The notes below the pieces were generated by a model. That model did no database searches. It was not told where the DNA came from and worked only from the letters and a program-made list of their open reading frames with translations. A stretch of 64,000 nt of DNA, from positions 310,001-374,000 of the forward strand of contig KV918776.1 in NCBI GenBank assembly GCA_002049455.2. Reading direction: 5' to 3'. This document shows positions 9,066 to 18,485 of this stretch, one piece after another; within the stretch, counting starts at the first letter, position 1; each line of letters begins with the position of its first letter. Both the position numbers and the translations under genes were made by a program. This stretch comes from Porphyra umbilicalis. Lineage: Eukaryota; Rhodophyta; Bangiophyceae; Bangiales; Bangiaceae.

Positions 9066-11780
9066 CTAGACGGACGTGCCACCGCCGCCGGCAGGTGATG
9101 CGCCGCCGCCGGCTGGCGGTGGTCGCGCAGCAGCCGGCGGCACCTGCACGTTCGTGCGAAGCGCGTCGCCGCCGGTACCGGCGGCCGGTGATGAGCGGCC
9201 GCCGGCGGGCGGGGACGGAGCAGCAGCCGGCGGCACTTGTCCGTCGGTACGGCGCGCGTCCCCGCCGGTACCGGCAGCCGTTGGTGCGCCGCCGCCGGCA
9301 AGCGTTGCTTGGGAAGCAGCCGGCGGCACTTGTCCGTTCGCGCGGGGCGCGTCGCCGCCCGTGCCGGCGGCCGGTGATGCGCCGCCGCCGGTACCGGCGG
9401 TCGGTGACGCGCCGCCGCTGGCAAGCGGTAGTTGGGCAACAGCCGGCGGCACTTGTCCGTTCACGCGGGGCGCGTCGCCCCCCGTACCGGCGGCCGGTGA
9501 TGCGCCGCCGCCGGCGCGAGGCGCTCCGCCGCCGCCGGCAAGTGGGATTGGAGCACGAGCCGGCGGCACATGTCCGTCGGTGCGGGGCGCGTCGCCGCCG
9601 GTACCGGCGACCGCTGATGAGCCGCCGCCGGCAAGCGGGGACGGGGCAGCAGCCGGCGGCACCTGTCCTTCGGTGCGGCGCGCGTCGCCGCCGGTACAGG
9701 CGGCCGGCGATGCGCCGCCGCCGGCTCGAAGCGATCCGCCGCCGCCGGCGAGTGGGGATGGGGCACGGGCCGGCGGCACTTGCCCGTCGGGGCGGGGCGC
9801 GACGCCGCCGGTACAGGCGGCCGGTGATGCGCCGCCGCCGGCTAGCGGCGATTGGGCAGCAGCCGGCGGCACTTGTCCGTTCGCGCGGGCCGCGTCGCCG
9901 CCCGTGCCGCCGGCCGGTGATGCGCTGCCACCGGTACCGGCGGCCGGTGACGAGCCGCCGCCGGCAAGCGGTGGTTGGGCAACAGCCGGCGGCAATTCTC
10001 CGTTTACACGGGGCGCGTCGCCCCCCGTACCGGCGGCCGGTGATGCGCCGCCGCCGGATCGAGGCGATACGCCGCCGCCGGCGAGCGGGGACGGAGCAAC
10101 AGCCGGCGGCACTTGTCCGTTGGTGCGGGGCGCGTCTCCGCCGGTACCGGCGGCCGGTAACGCGCCGCCGCCGCCAAGCGGTGGTTGGGCAACAGCCGGC
10201 GGCACTTGTCCGTTCACGCGGGGCGCGTCGCCCCCCGTACCGGCGGCCGGTGACGCGCCGCCGCCGGCTCGAGGCGATCCGCCGCCGCCGGCGAGCGGGG
10301 ACGAGGCAACAGCCGGCGGCACTTGTCCGTCGGTGCGGGGCGCGTCGCCGCCGGTACCGGCGGCCGGTAACGCGCCGCCGCCGCCAAGCGGTGGTTGGGC
10401 AACAGCCGGCGGCACTTGTCCGTTCACGCGGGGCGCGTCGCCCCCCGTACCGGCGGCCGGTGACGCGCCGCCGCCGGCTCGAGGCGATCCGCCGCCGCCG
10501 GCGAGCGGGGACGAGGCAACAGCCGGCGGCACTTGTCCGTCTGTGCGGCGCGCGTCGCCGCCGGTACCGGCGGCCGGTGACGCGCCGCCGCCGGCTAGCG
10601 GCGATTGGGCAAAAGCCGGCGGCGCTGGACCGTCGCCGAAGGGCCCCCGACGCGCACCGTAGCCGCCGGCTTCCGGAAGTCTGCCACCGACCGGCGGCTG
10701 CCAATTGTCGCGGATCGGCTCAAAGGCGCCGGTCTCGGGGGGTCCTCCACCGGGCGGCCCCCAGTTGTTGTAGGGTCCCGCGTGGCCGGCGGCTTGACGA
10801 CTTGCGTGACCTCCCGGCGGCCCCCAGTTGTCTTGGCGCGTCGCGTGGCCGCCGGATTGACGACTTGCTTGAACACCCGGCGGCCCCCAGTTGTCGTGGC
10901 GTGCAGTGTGGCCGCCGGCTTGACGACTTTCTTGGCCACCCGGCGGCCACCAATCCTCGCTCAGTGGCCCAAAGCCGCCGGGCTGATGGGGACGCTGCCC
11001 GCCCGGCGGCACCCAGTTCCGCCTTGGCGAAGGCTGGCGATTGGGATGGAAGCCACCGCCGCCGTGGCCACCGGGCTGTTGATCTCCTTGACCTTGAGAG
11101 CCCGGCGGCGCCCACACGTCGCGGCGGGGAGATCCGTCCCTGTCCCGCGAGTCCCGTCCCCGGCCGCCGTAGTCGTGGTCCGGTTGGAACGACGGCTCCC
11201 AGTGGCCGCCGGCTTGAGAAGACCGACCAGCCGGCGACGCCCAGCCACAGCGGCGAGGAGACACTCGACGGCCGCCCGTATCCCACCCCCGACCGACGTG
11301 TCCGCCGTTGCCGTCGGGCGGTTGCTCCCAACGGCCGCCGGCTTGATTGCCCTTCCAAGGAGCCGGCGGCACCCACTCGTCACGCGGCGGTAGCGACGCC
11401 CGTCCCGCTCCCCCTCCCAAATGTCCGCCACCTTGGTTGGGATCAAACCTTGGTCCCGGTCCCCAGCTGCCGCGCGCCGGCAGTGACGACCGTCCCGCCC
11501 CCCCGGCCCAATTGCCGCCGCCCTGGTTCGGTGTAGCGTTGGGCGGCGGCACCCACGCGCCGCCAGCTACCGGCGGTCCTTGGCCAGCCGGCGGCGCACA
11601 GCTACCAGAGACAGGAAGCGCGGGCCCCCCGCGTGCTGGGGCCGACGTTGAGAAAGGTGGGCAGCCCGCGACGTGGCAGGAGCACGTGCACCGCGCGAGC
11701 ACCGCGAGCCGCTCTTGATGGCGACGACGCTGGTCACGGCGACGCTCCGTGTCGCGCTCCCGGTCCGGCTTACGGGTCAT
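9066..11780 (-). CDS. Pro/Gly-rich frame upstream of the Myb gene, probably its 5' exon
   Basis: From an ATG at 11778-11780 the frame encodes a basic start (MTRKPDRERDTERRRDQRRR), a Cys-containing segment (CTCSCHVAGC), then a long glutamine/Gly/Pro-rich part in which WGPPGG and NWVPPGG recur, and finally about 500 residues of Ala/Gly/Pro tandem repeats. It stops at 9066, just before the Myb frame, in a different frame. Harbinger-2 has the same order: a WSPPRRP-rich frame (16518-17420) directly before, and in a different frame from, its Myb domain. This shared layout suggests one gene joined by splicing or frame change; no strong splice pair could be picked. A separate repetitive protein remains possible. 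Confidence 0.5.
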   Translation of the reverse strand: MTRKPDRERDTERRRDQRRRHQERLAVLARCTCSCHVAGCPPFSTSAPARGGPALPVSGSCAPPAGQGPPVAGGAWVPPPNATPNQGGGNWAGGAGRSSLPARGSWGPGPRFDPNQGGGHLGGGAGRASLPPRDEWVPPAPWKGNQAGGRWEQPPDGNGGHVGRGWDTGGRRVSPRRCGWASPAGRSSQAGGHWEPSFQPDHDYGGRGRDSRDRDGSPRRDVWAPPGSQGQGDQQPGGHGGGGFHPNRQPSPRRNWVPPGGQRPHQPGGFGPLSEDWWPPGGQESRQAGGHTARHDNWGPPGVQASRQSGGHATRQDNWGPPGGHASRQAAGHAGPYNNWGPPGGGPPETGAFEPIRDNWQPPVGGRLPEAGGYGARRGPFGDGPAPPAFAQSPLAGGGASPAAGTGGDARRTDGQVPPAVASSPLAGGGGSPRAGGGASPAAGTGGDAPRVNGQVPPAVAQPPLGGGGALPAAGTGGDAPRTDGQVPPAVASSPLAGGGGSPRAGGGASPAAGTGGDAPRVNGQVPPAVAQPPLGGGGALPAAGTGGDAPRTNGQVPPAVAPSPLAGGGVSPRSGGGASPAAGTGGDAPRVNGELPPAVAQPPLAGGGSSPAAGTGGSASPAGGTGGDAARANGQVPPAAAQSPLAGGGASPAACTGGVAPRPDGQVPPARAPSPLAGGGGSLRAGGGASPAACTGGDARRTEGQVPPAAAPSPLAGGGSSAVAGTGGDAPRTDGHVPPARAPIPLAGGGGAPRAGGGASPAAGTGGDAPRVNGQVPPAVAQLPLASGGASPTAGTGGGASPAAGTGGDAPRANGQVPPAASQATLAGGGAPTAAGTGGDARRTDGQVPPAAAPSPPAGGRSSPAAGTGGDALRTNVQVPPAAARPPPAGGGASPAGGGGTSV
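9076..10662 (-). repeat. Higher-order GC minisatellite in the Myb-gene upstream frame
   Basis: Units translate as PPAVAQPPLAGGGASPAAG-type repeats. A higher-order period of 210 bp (70 codons) is exact between 10201 and 10411. The cores GCCGCCGGC and GCCGGCGGC recur throughout, as in the 84-bp and 144-bp arrays, although the rest of each unit differs. Confidence 0.75.
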
Positions 11781-13203
11781 GATCGGAAAGGGGGGGGGGA
11801 AGAAGGCCGGCTTTTGAAGGCCGGAGGTGGAGACGGGGACAAGGGGGGAGCGGTGACCAGAGCACATGGGCGCGCCGCCGGAGCTCGCGGTACACCGGCG
11901 GCGTGTCGGTTGCAACAGGCGCGCGCGGGAGGCAAGAAGGAGAGAATCAGCACGAGTGGGGCAGGGGGAGGAGGGGCAGGAGCCGCCGGCGTCTTCGGCT
12001 CAGGCACGCCGGCGGCAAGCACGTGATCGGTGTCGCGCAGGCGGTCGTTGGGCCAGAGGGCGGGAGGGCGGCGCGCCCCCGCAAGCTGCACCAGTGCTCG
12101 ACCGTGCCCCCGGGACCCCTCGTGCGCGCTGGACGAAGGGGCGGGGCGGGGCGCAGGCCCGCAGCGGGCCCAAAACACACGAGGTGTCTTCGGAGCGCCC
12201 GAGGTGGACACGAACCCCGGGTGACGCCTCCCCAGCCGCAATGCGCGGTGACCCGCGCGCCCTCCACGCACCCCCGCCCAATCCGCAGTGGTCACGGGGT
12301 GGCCCCAAATGACCGGTTGGGCGGAAGGGGGGCACACAGGACACAGGAAACAACACAATCTGATCACGGGCCGGCTGACCCCTCGCCGCATTGAATCCGC
12401 CTCCCATCTGAGTTTTTCTAAACAATTCCGCGAGCCAATGACAAGGCTCCATACGACTACAACCTTTTCAATATTTCCCCATGTCAAGCAAACAAATCGT
12501 GAGACTGGTTGCGGGATCGGACCAGTTTTCTGGCGTCGGACCAGCGATACTGCCCCAATGGATTTTTGCACCAGCCCACCTCCAGGGACTGCCAACGCCT
12601 GGTCCAACGAACGGCGTCGGCCACCGTTGCTTCTGGAAGCACCCGAATGGCGCTTCGGGACGGACCGCGCGGTCCACGACTCGGGCTTGTCGCGACAGCG
12701 CATCGCATCACGCACCCGTTGAGGGAACCTCGACCAACGCCAATACCTCTGTTGTGTCCAGTGAGACTCGGGTTTGAGCCAAGTGTGCCAAGTTTCTCCC
12801 GCCATGCTGACTCTGGACGCGTGGTGCGACCACTTCGTCCGATGTTCACGATTCGTGTCTCTCTATTTCAGACGTGTGTGCCAAAAGTGTATTTTATTGC
12901 CGCGATTTGGAAGGTTCCACTAGGATCATAGACACTTTGTCTGACGATCTCTGCCGCACGGCAGCCTTTTCGTCCGGTGTGTCTTGCCATCGAGACTGCT
13001 TCACGATATGCACGAATTTGGACCACTTGGGGACGAACGTTGCTGGGCGCGCATCCCCCATCTTACTTTCCCCATCTGGTGATCATGTAGCCCTCGTTTC
13101 CGGTAACTCCAGGAGGGCAGAGGGCCCTCTTGGATGAGAAAAATGGGGGGCCGCTCACCGCCCTTCACGTAAGCAAACGTGGCATATTCCGTTTGGGGTT
13201 TCA
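11781..13203. other. 5' flank of the Myb gene up to the Harbinger right end
   Basis: No convincing gene. This is the presumed promoter side of the minus-strand Myb gene. GC-rich to about 12300, then more balanced; it contains the subterminal TGAGAAAAATGGGGGG motif at 13135-13150. Confidence 0.5.
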
Positions 13204-13237
13204 GAACTTGGGGGAGACGTTGTTGGGTGTGCTCTTA
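13204..13237 (-). repeat. Right 31-bp terminal inverted repeat and TSD (TTA) of Harbinger-1
   Basis: Read on the minus strand this begins GAGCACACCCAACAACGTC and is followed outward by TTA at 13235-13237, identical to the left target site. Confidence 0.92.
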
Positions 13238-14985
13238 GGCTCCTCTGGCTCGACTTGCGATCGGCTGCCGTGAGGTGATTTCAATACTACTGGGAAGAAA
13301 AAGAAGTACGCACGACAGCATTTACGGGGTACTCGGACGAGATAAAATTCACTTTTACTTGCCTTGGAGAACCTGATCACGCAAAAGTGTGCCTCGTACC
13401 AACCCACCATGCCCCATCACTCTTCATCATCCGCCCCAGCCAAAACCACGTCAACCGTCACATCGACGGCCTCAACATCGGTCTCAGCCACCACCCAGCG
13501 ACGCATCACCTGCGCATGGTCTTGACCGCTTACGCTCGTGAACTCGCGATGCAGCGTCGTGTTAGCCATCATGGGTACTAGAGAAAATACGTCCAACTTT
13601 TCGTTGTCAGCAACAGGCTGAACGTCATCAGGCTGGCGTCTGAGCTCAGATGTGGCCCTGTTGGGCAGGCAGTCCGCCTTCCGGTAGACCGGCGGGCAAT
13701 CTGGGCGGGCAACATTACGTTTCATTCCTGCATGATGGGCTCGGATTTGTGTAAGTTGATCCTGCCTGAGAATAAATTCGAAAGGTCGACCATAGTTGTG
13801 CTTGCAGTCTACACTCCTCGTTCTCTCGGCGCCTGTGGTGCGTTCTTCGGCCCGGTTATATCCACTGTGGATATAACCGGGACGAATTTAACCGAATAAT
13901 GACCGTACCAACACACCGGTGATTGGCGGTAGCGACCCCCGCCTCCCCCCGGGCAAGATTTCGGAGGTCCGCACGATTATACGACGGGCCATGCTTCACG
14001 GGATTGTCTATATGCCCGTCTGGGTACATCTTGGCATGGAGCTCAAGGGACGTCTCCTAGAGTTCATACTGGCCGGCCAATAAGATGAAGAATACTCGTT
14101 ATCATCGGGGTGCCCCTTCGCTCACTTTTCTGTCAAGGAAGGCATGTAATCCTTTAATCAAGCCCTCTGCTGACCAGCACGCTTGAGATAGGCTTCTATG
14201 GTCTTGGCAGCCTCCTCAGTAATGCCATGGAGATAGTACTCGGAAAATGTGAGTGGCTCTGTTGCACTCTGCAGGACCCAGCCGCTCCCATACCCCCCAC
14301 TGCGAGCTGCTCCTCACAAATCGGCCGCACTTACACCCGGTCTCCAATGTCGTTTGCCATATTGCGCCCCTTCACAGCAGAAAGGCAACCACTCGGCAAT
14401 CGTATTGACTCGGGTGCCTCTAGAACGCCTGCAGGCGACCGGCGTGGAAACGCGTAGGCAAAAAAACGCGGGCAACACGTGATCCGGCGGCTCACAGCTC
14501 AATCCATTGCTCGTCCTCTCCGGTCGGCCACCCCTCTCACAGGGGCATTCAAGGCCTATATAATTGGGACGCATCCCAAATCGCCCTCGACCAGTGATAG
14601 CATAGCACGTTGCAGCTCTATCTTGCGTAATGCTCAGACCCAGAAGAGTCACCTTAACTAAAGGTTTATTCCATGCATTTAGGCGCATGAGGAAAGCGTT
14701 TTCCCTGCTGTTCTAGACTGTTTTCAACCACGATAACTAAACGGAACTGGTCTTCGTGGCATGGGTACTCAAGGGAAAAAAACTAGGCACTCAAAGGATC
14801 TTGTAGCGCTGAGATACACCTCGGTGTTTCTCTGTCCCTCCAGAATTGCGCCGCTTTTTTCGTCTCTGCCGATCCGGAACTGGTTTTGACCAAGTTTTGA
14901 GAGCAAATCCTGCAACGTCGAACCCATCTTCTAATTGGGGAATCTAGAGGCGCAACGTGTGGCACGCTGAATGGAGAGGCCATTC
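13238..14985. other. Gene-poor spacer of lower GC content
   Basis: No supported gene. A 102-residue minus frame (13417-13725) has no recognisable domain. The stretch holds a perfect palindrome at 13851-13881. Confidence 0.45.
13851..13881. repeat. Perfect 15+1+15 palindrome
   Basis: The arm CCCGGTTATATCCAC (13851-13865), one T, then its exact reverse complement (13867-13881). The next bases (13889-13903) match, inverted, a 15-bp sequence at 1756-1770 outside the other end of Harbinger-1. Confidence 0.85.
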
Positions 14986-16517
14986 TGGGGGCCCTGTTTG
15001 GGGCCAGGCGCGATGTAGTTTGGCATCGACCTGTCTAAAGCGAGCCACAAGACGGTCTGAATGGGGTCGTTATTGCTGGGTTATGCGTAGCCCCATTCTG
15101 GTAGACCAAATCCGAATGAAAGCGAAGGAGCGCTAAGGGATATCGAGCAGCGCTTAATGAAACGAAACCACCGAGAAGTTGTCAGGAAAGTGTGCGCAAT
15201 AGTCGCGGTGAGATTGCCACGTCCCTGTCAAGCGCCAGATATGCAGCTAATAATCGTCGAAACCGATGACAACGTCGAAGAAGAGGCATTCAAAGGGACG
15301 AACGGGCCGACACCTGGCACGGCCACGACATCAACCGGGCACATCATTGGAACAACGCCCCTGGGAAGAATCCGATCTCCTCGTGCGCAGGCCTGTCGAT
15401 TGTAAACGGATTGGATCGGGCCACCGAAGAAGCGGTAAGCGGCTGGGAGGGGAACTGGAGAGCGGGCGTCGCCACTGGCACGATCCGCATCGCGCGGAAG
15501 GCTCGTCGCGAGATATCAACAGATCAGATGTCGTCGCCGTCGACACTCTCGGGAGCTGTTTTGAAACCGCCCAGTTTGGATGGAAGTTCAGTGATTGGCT
15601 GAAGCAGTAAATCGAACCAATCTGTCGTCCTGGATGGCATCACTTTTCTCAAAAGCTGCACTTTTGGAAACTAGTAGACGCCGCAAACTGTCCGTTTCGG
15701 TGCCACATGCACAATGCTCGGTGGAAGCTGGGTCGCGTCATCGGATGAGATCGTGCGTGAGTGGGCCACTGGAGAGGTGCGAAGCGCTCTGCGCATTGGG
15801 TGGACACGGCGACGCCTCAGAACGGATGGCCAGCCGGTCACGTGACCAACTGGTCATTCTTTTGACGTTGGAATGGCCGCCGCGCTAACGCCCTCGCTGG
15901 CTCTGGACGCGTGACGGCAGTCAGCGCCGCGACTCGTCAGGGGCCGCCTCGCTGCCCCTCAGCCGTCCGACGTGTGCCGCGCCCGGCGTTTCAGTCTGAC
16001 GCGTGCCGCTCGACCCCCCAGCCGTTTAACGTGTGTTGCGTGGCGGCGTCTGATTCCCGTCTTTGAACGGGTCTGCGTTGTCAGGCTGCGGTGGCGGGTC
16101 TCTCCGGCTCGTCCTACCCGCTCGTTTACATTTTATCTGGCGGGCACGGCGCCGCTGTGGACCGGCTCCACGTGGGACGACGAGACGCATGGGCGCTGGT
16201 CGGCTCTCATTCGAGACCAGTTATTAGGAGCCAGGGCCCCTGCAGGCCGGGCCAGGCAGACGCAGTCCCCTCACACTCGCTCACCTGCCGTCGGACGGCA
16301 TGTAGGATTGGGCGGGCGGCGAGTAGGCGTCTCCTCTGTGTGCACAATCGCGCCGGGATGGTGGGACGTCTGTGCAGCGCGCGCGCGCCGCTTGCCATCC
16401 CGCCCACCCCTCCTCCCCACCCGCCCCGCCCACCCCTCCCGCCCTCTTTAACCGCGCTCATGCCTCATGTGAAGGGCGCCAACGACACGCGGCGACGCTG
16501 AGCGCAATGGCATTGCA

Positions 16518-17420
16518 ATGGTCGCGCTGCCACCCCGCCCTCTCCGCCTTGCACCTGCGCGGGGCCGTGTGATAACGGCACCACTGTCGCCCCCCCCCCC
16601 CCCCCCCCCCCCACCTCCTGAACGGTGCGCTCCACCCTGCCGCCCTTCCCGCCTCTGGTCCCCCAGCTGTGCTGGTCCCAGGGAGGACGGCGCCATGTAC
16701 GGGCCTCCCCCCCCACCGCCCCGCGCTTTTGGGCTCTCCCCTCCCCGCAATCACTCCCGCCCCCCTCCTGCGGGCCGGTGTTTTGGCCGGCCGCTTATGA
16801 ACGGCGGCCGGCCTCCGGTACCACACAGGCAACGCTGCCCTCCTCACCCCCTCCTCCTTGGACCCGAAGCCGACCACGCCGATCCTGACGACCGACGTGT
16901 TCGTCGACGCGTCGACAACGACGGGTGTTATCATTCTCAAGCCGGAGGCGAGTACCCCTGTCGGTGGAGCCCGCCTCGTCGACCAGAGGGCCCGCCACGC
17001 GGGCCCCCTTGGCGCAGCCCCCCTCGACGCCCGGCGGGCCCCCCACAGGGCCCCTCCCTCCCCCCGTGGTTGAGCCCGCAGCGAGGACCAGAGGGCGCCC
17101 CACGCGGCCCTCGACGGTGCAGCCCTCCGCGACGACCGGCGGGCCCCCGACACGGATCCCCTCGCTGGAGCCCCCCGCGACGACCAGCGGGCCCGTCCGA
17201 CGACCCAAGGTGTTGGCCGCCGGGGCCACCGGTCGACGACAACCGGCGCTCGTACGGCTCTTGGCCGCCGCCACCCCCGTCCTCGTGCGCGCACGGGTAC
17301 GCCAGCGCGGGCGAGCCGTGGCCAACCGGTGGGTACGACCCCACCGGTAGCTGGTCTTCCGCGTGGCGGCCGCCGCCGTACCCGGTGGGCCACCGTCTGG
17401 CGTTATGGAGCGGCGATTAA
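16518..17420 (+). pseudogene. Pro-rich frame upstream of the Myb domain in Harbinger-2
   Basis: This 300-residue frame is rich in WSPPRRPAGPP-type repeats and is followed, in another frame, by the Harbinger-2 Myb domain. It parallels the NWGPPGG-rich frame at 9066-11780 in Harbinger-1, so it is probably the same 5' part of the Myb gene. A C tract of more than 20 bases lies near 16590-16612. Start and integrity are uncertain. Confidence 0.4.
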
Positions 17421-18433
17421 CCCGCCAAGCCTCACGGCGGGCACTCGTACCAGTGGGCGTTGACGACCGCTCAGCCGCAGAGCACACCTTCGCCGTTGAT
17501 GTTGTTGCTCGCGCCGCCGCAGCCCTCGCTGCGGCCGACGCCGCAGGAGCCAGCGCGCCAACCTATGTACGTGATCGGGAGCCATTCAGCCCTGCAGCCG
17601 ACGCGGCAGCCGACGCCGCAGCCGACGCCGCAGAAGGCAGCTCGCCAGCCTCTGTACGTGGTAGGCGGGCACCAAGCCCCGCCCCTCTTGACATTTGTGC
17701 TGGTGCCTGCCCCCCCCCAGCCTCCCCTTCAGGCCCCTCTCTACCTGACGCCGTCGTTCCAGCAGTGAACTACAACCTCCCCAAGTCCATGGGCTCTAGC
17801 CTGGGATGGACGGACGAGGACCGCGTGACGCTGTGTAGGGCCTACCTGGAGGTGAGCGAGGACCCTGTGACCGCCACTAGTCGCTCCATGGACCAGCTGT
17901 GGGCGGCTGTGCATGAGAATTGGACGGACTTGATGGAAAAGAAGGGGCCTCTGCGCGTCAAGCGCAACGTGAGCGCGGTGGAGAAGCAATTTAAGAAGAT
18001 CCGGAGGGGGGTGAGCTCATTTGCCTCTCACTACCTGGCGGTCAAGAATATGCAAACCACCGGGAACCTGACGGAGGAGGACATCATCAGCCGGGCGATC
18101 GCGCGGTACTGCTCGCTCGACATCTAAAAGTCCATTCGCAGCGACCGGGAGAAGGACAAGCGCAAAGGCAAGACGGCCAAACGCAAAGCCAAACTGGCGC
18201 ACTGCAAGTGGGTGGGATGCTGGAGAGTTTTGCGGACATCCGACAAGTTTAGCGGCGCGGCCAACACGGCGGACGACACGAGTGTGGACCTGGGCGACTA
18301 TTCTGACGAGGACGGCGAGAGCGGGAGCACGAGCAGCCCGAACTCCCGCAACAAGGGGCAAGGCGCAAGCCGCAAAGCAGCGGGCTGCTTCTGCGGCTCT
18401 GAACAAGCAGCTGGATACACCCCGTGGCCTTGA
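17363..18433 (+). pseudogene. Myb/SANT-like gene of Harbinger-2, interrupted by a stop
   Basis: An Ala/Pro-rich N-terminal part leads to GWTDEDRVTLCRAYLEVS, then VEKQFKKIRRGVSSFASHYLAV, then IARYCSLDI, closely matching the Harbinger-1 Myb protein. A TAA at 18125-18127 interrupts the frame where Harbinger-1 has Tyr, and the same frame continues as KSIRSDREKDKRKGKTAKRK and VGCWRVLRTSDKFSGAA, so the copy is a near-intact pseudogene. The end at about 18433 is shorter than in Harbinger-1; an alternative frame carries a Thr-rich tail to 18485. Confidence 0.75.
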
Positions 18434-18485
18434 CCAAAGTAGCGAGTCTGACACGACAACCACCACCACCACGGACACTGAGTAG

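Larger units (their letters stand above)
1810..13234. mobile_element. Complete PIF/Harbinger DNA transposon (Harbinger-1)
   Basis: The element is delimited by 31-bp terminal inverted repeats at 1810-1840 and 13204-13234 that differ at one position, and by a direct TTA at 1807-1809 and 13235-13237. A three-base TWA duplication is the signature of PIF/Harbinger insertion. Inside are the two genes expected of the superfamily, convergent: a DDE transposase (2583-4529, +) and a Myb/SANT-like gene (7624-11780, -). At 11,425 bp it is long for the superfamily; the excess is GC-rich tandem repeats (84-bp, 144-bp and about 210-bp arrays) and an internal 955-bp hAT-like insertion. Apart from the unexplained frame change within the Myb gene, both reading frames look open, so it may be a recently active copy. 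Confidence 0.9.

Noticed and set aside
8987-11536. 849-residue Arg-rich plus-strand frame and other plus frames antisense to the Myb gene
   Set aside because: These are translations of the GCC/GGC repeats in the wrong frame; the minus strand carries the conserved Myb domain.
13417-13725. 102-residue minus-strand frame MKRNVARPDCPP...
   Set aside because: No recognisable domain, no repeat partner and no clear gene context; could be chance in a lower-GC stretch.
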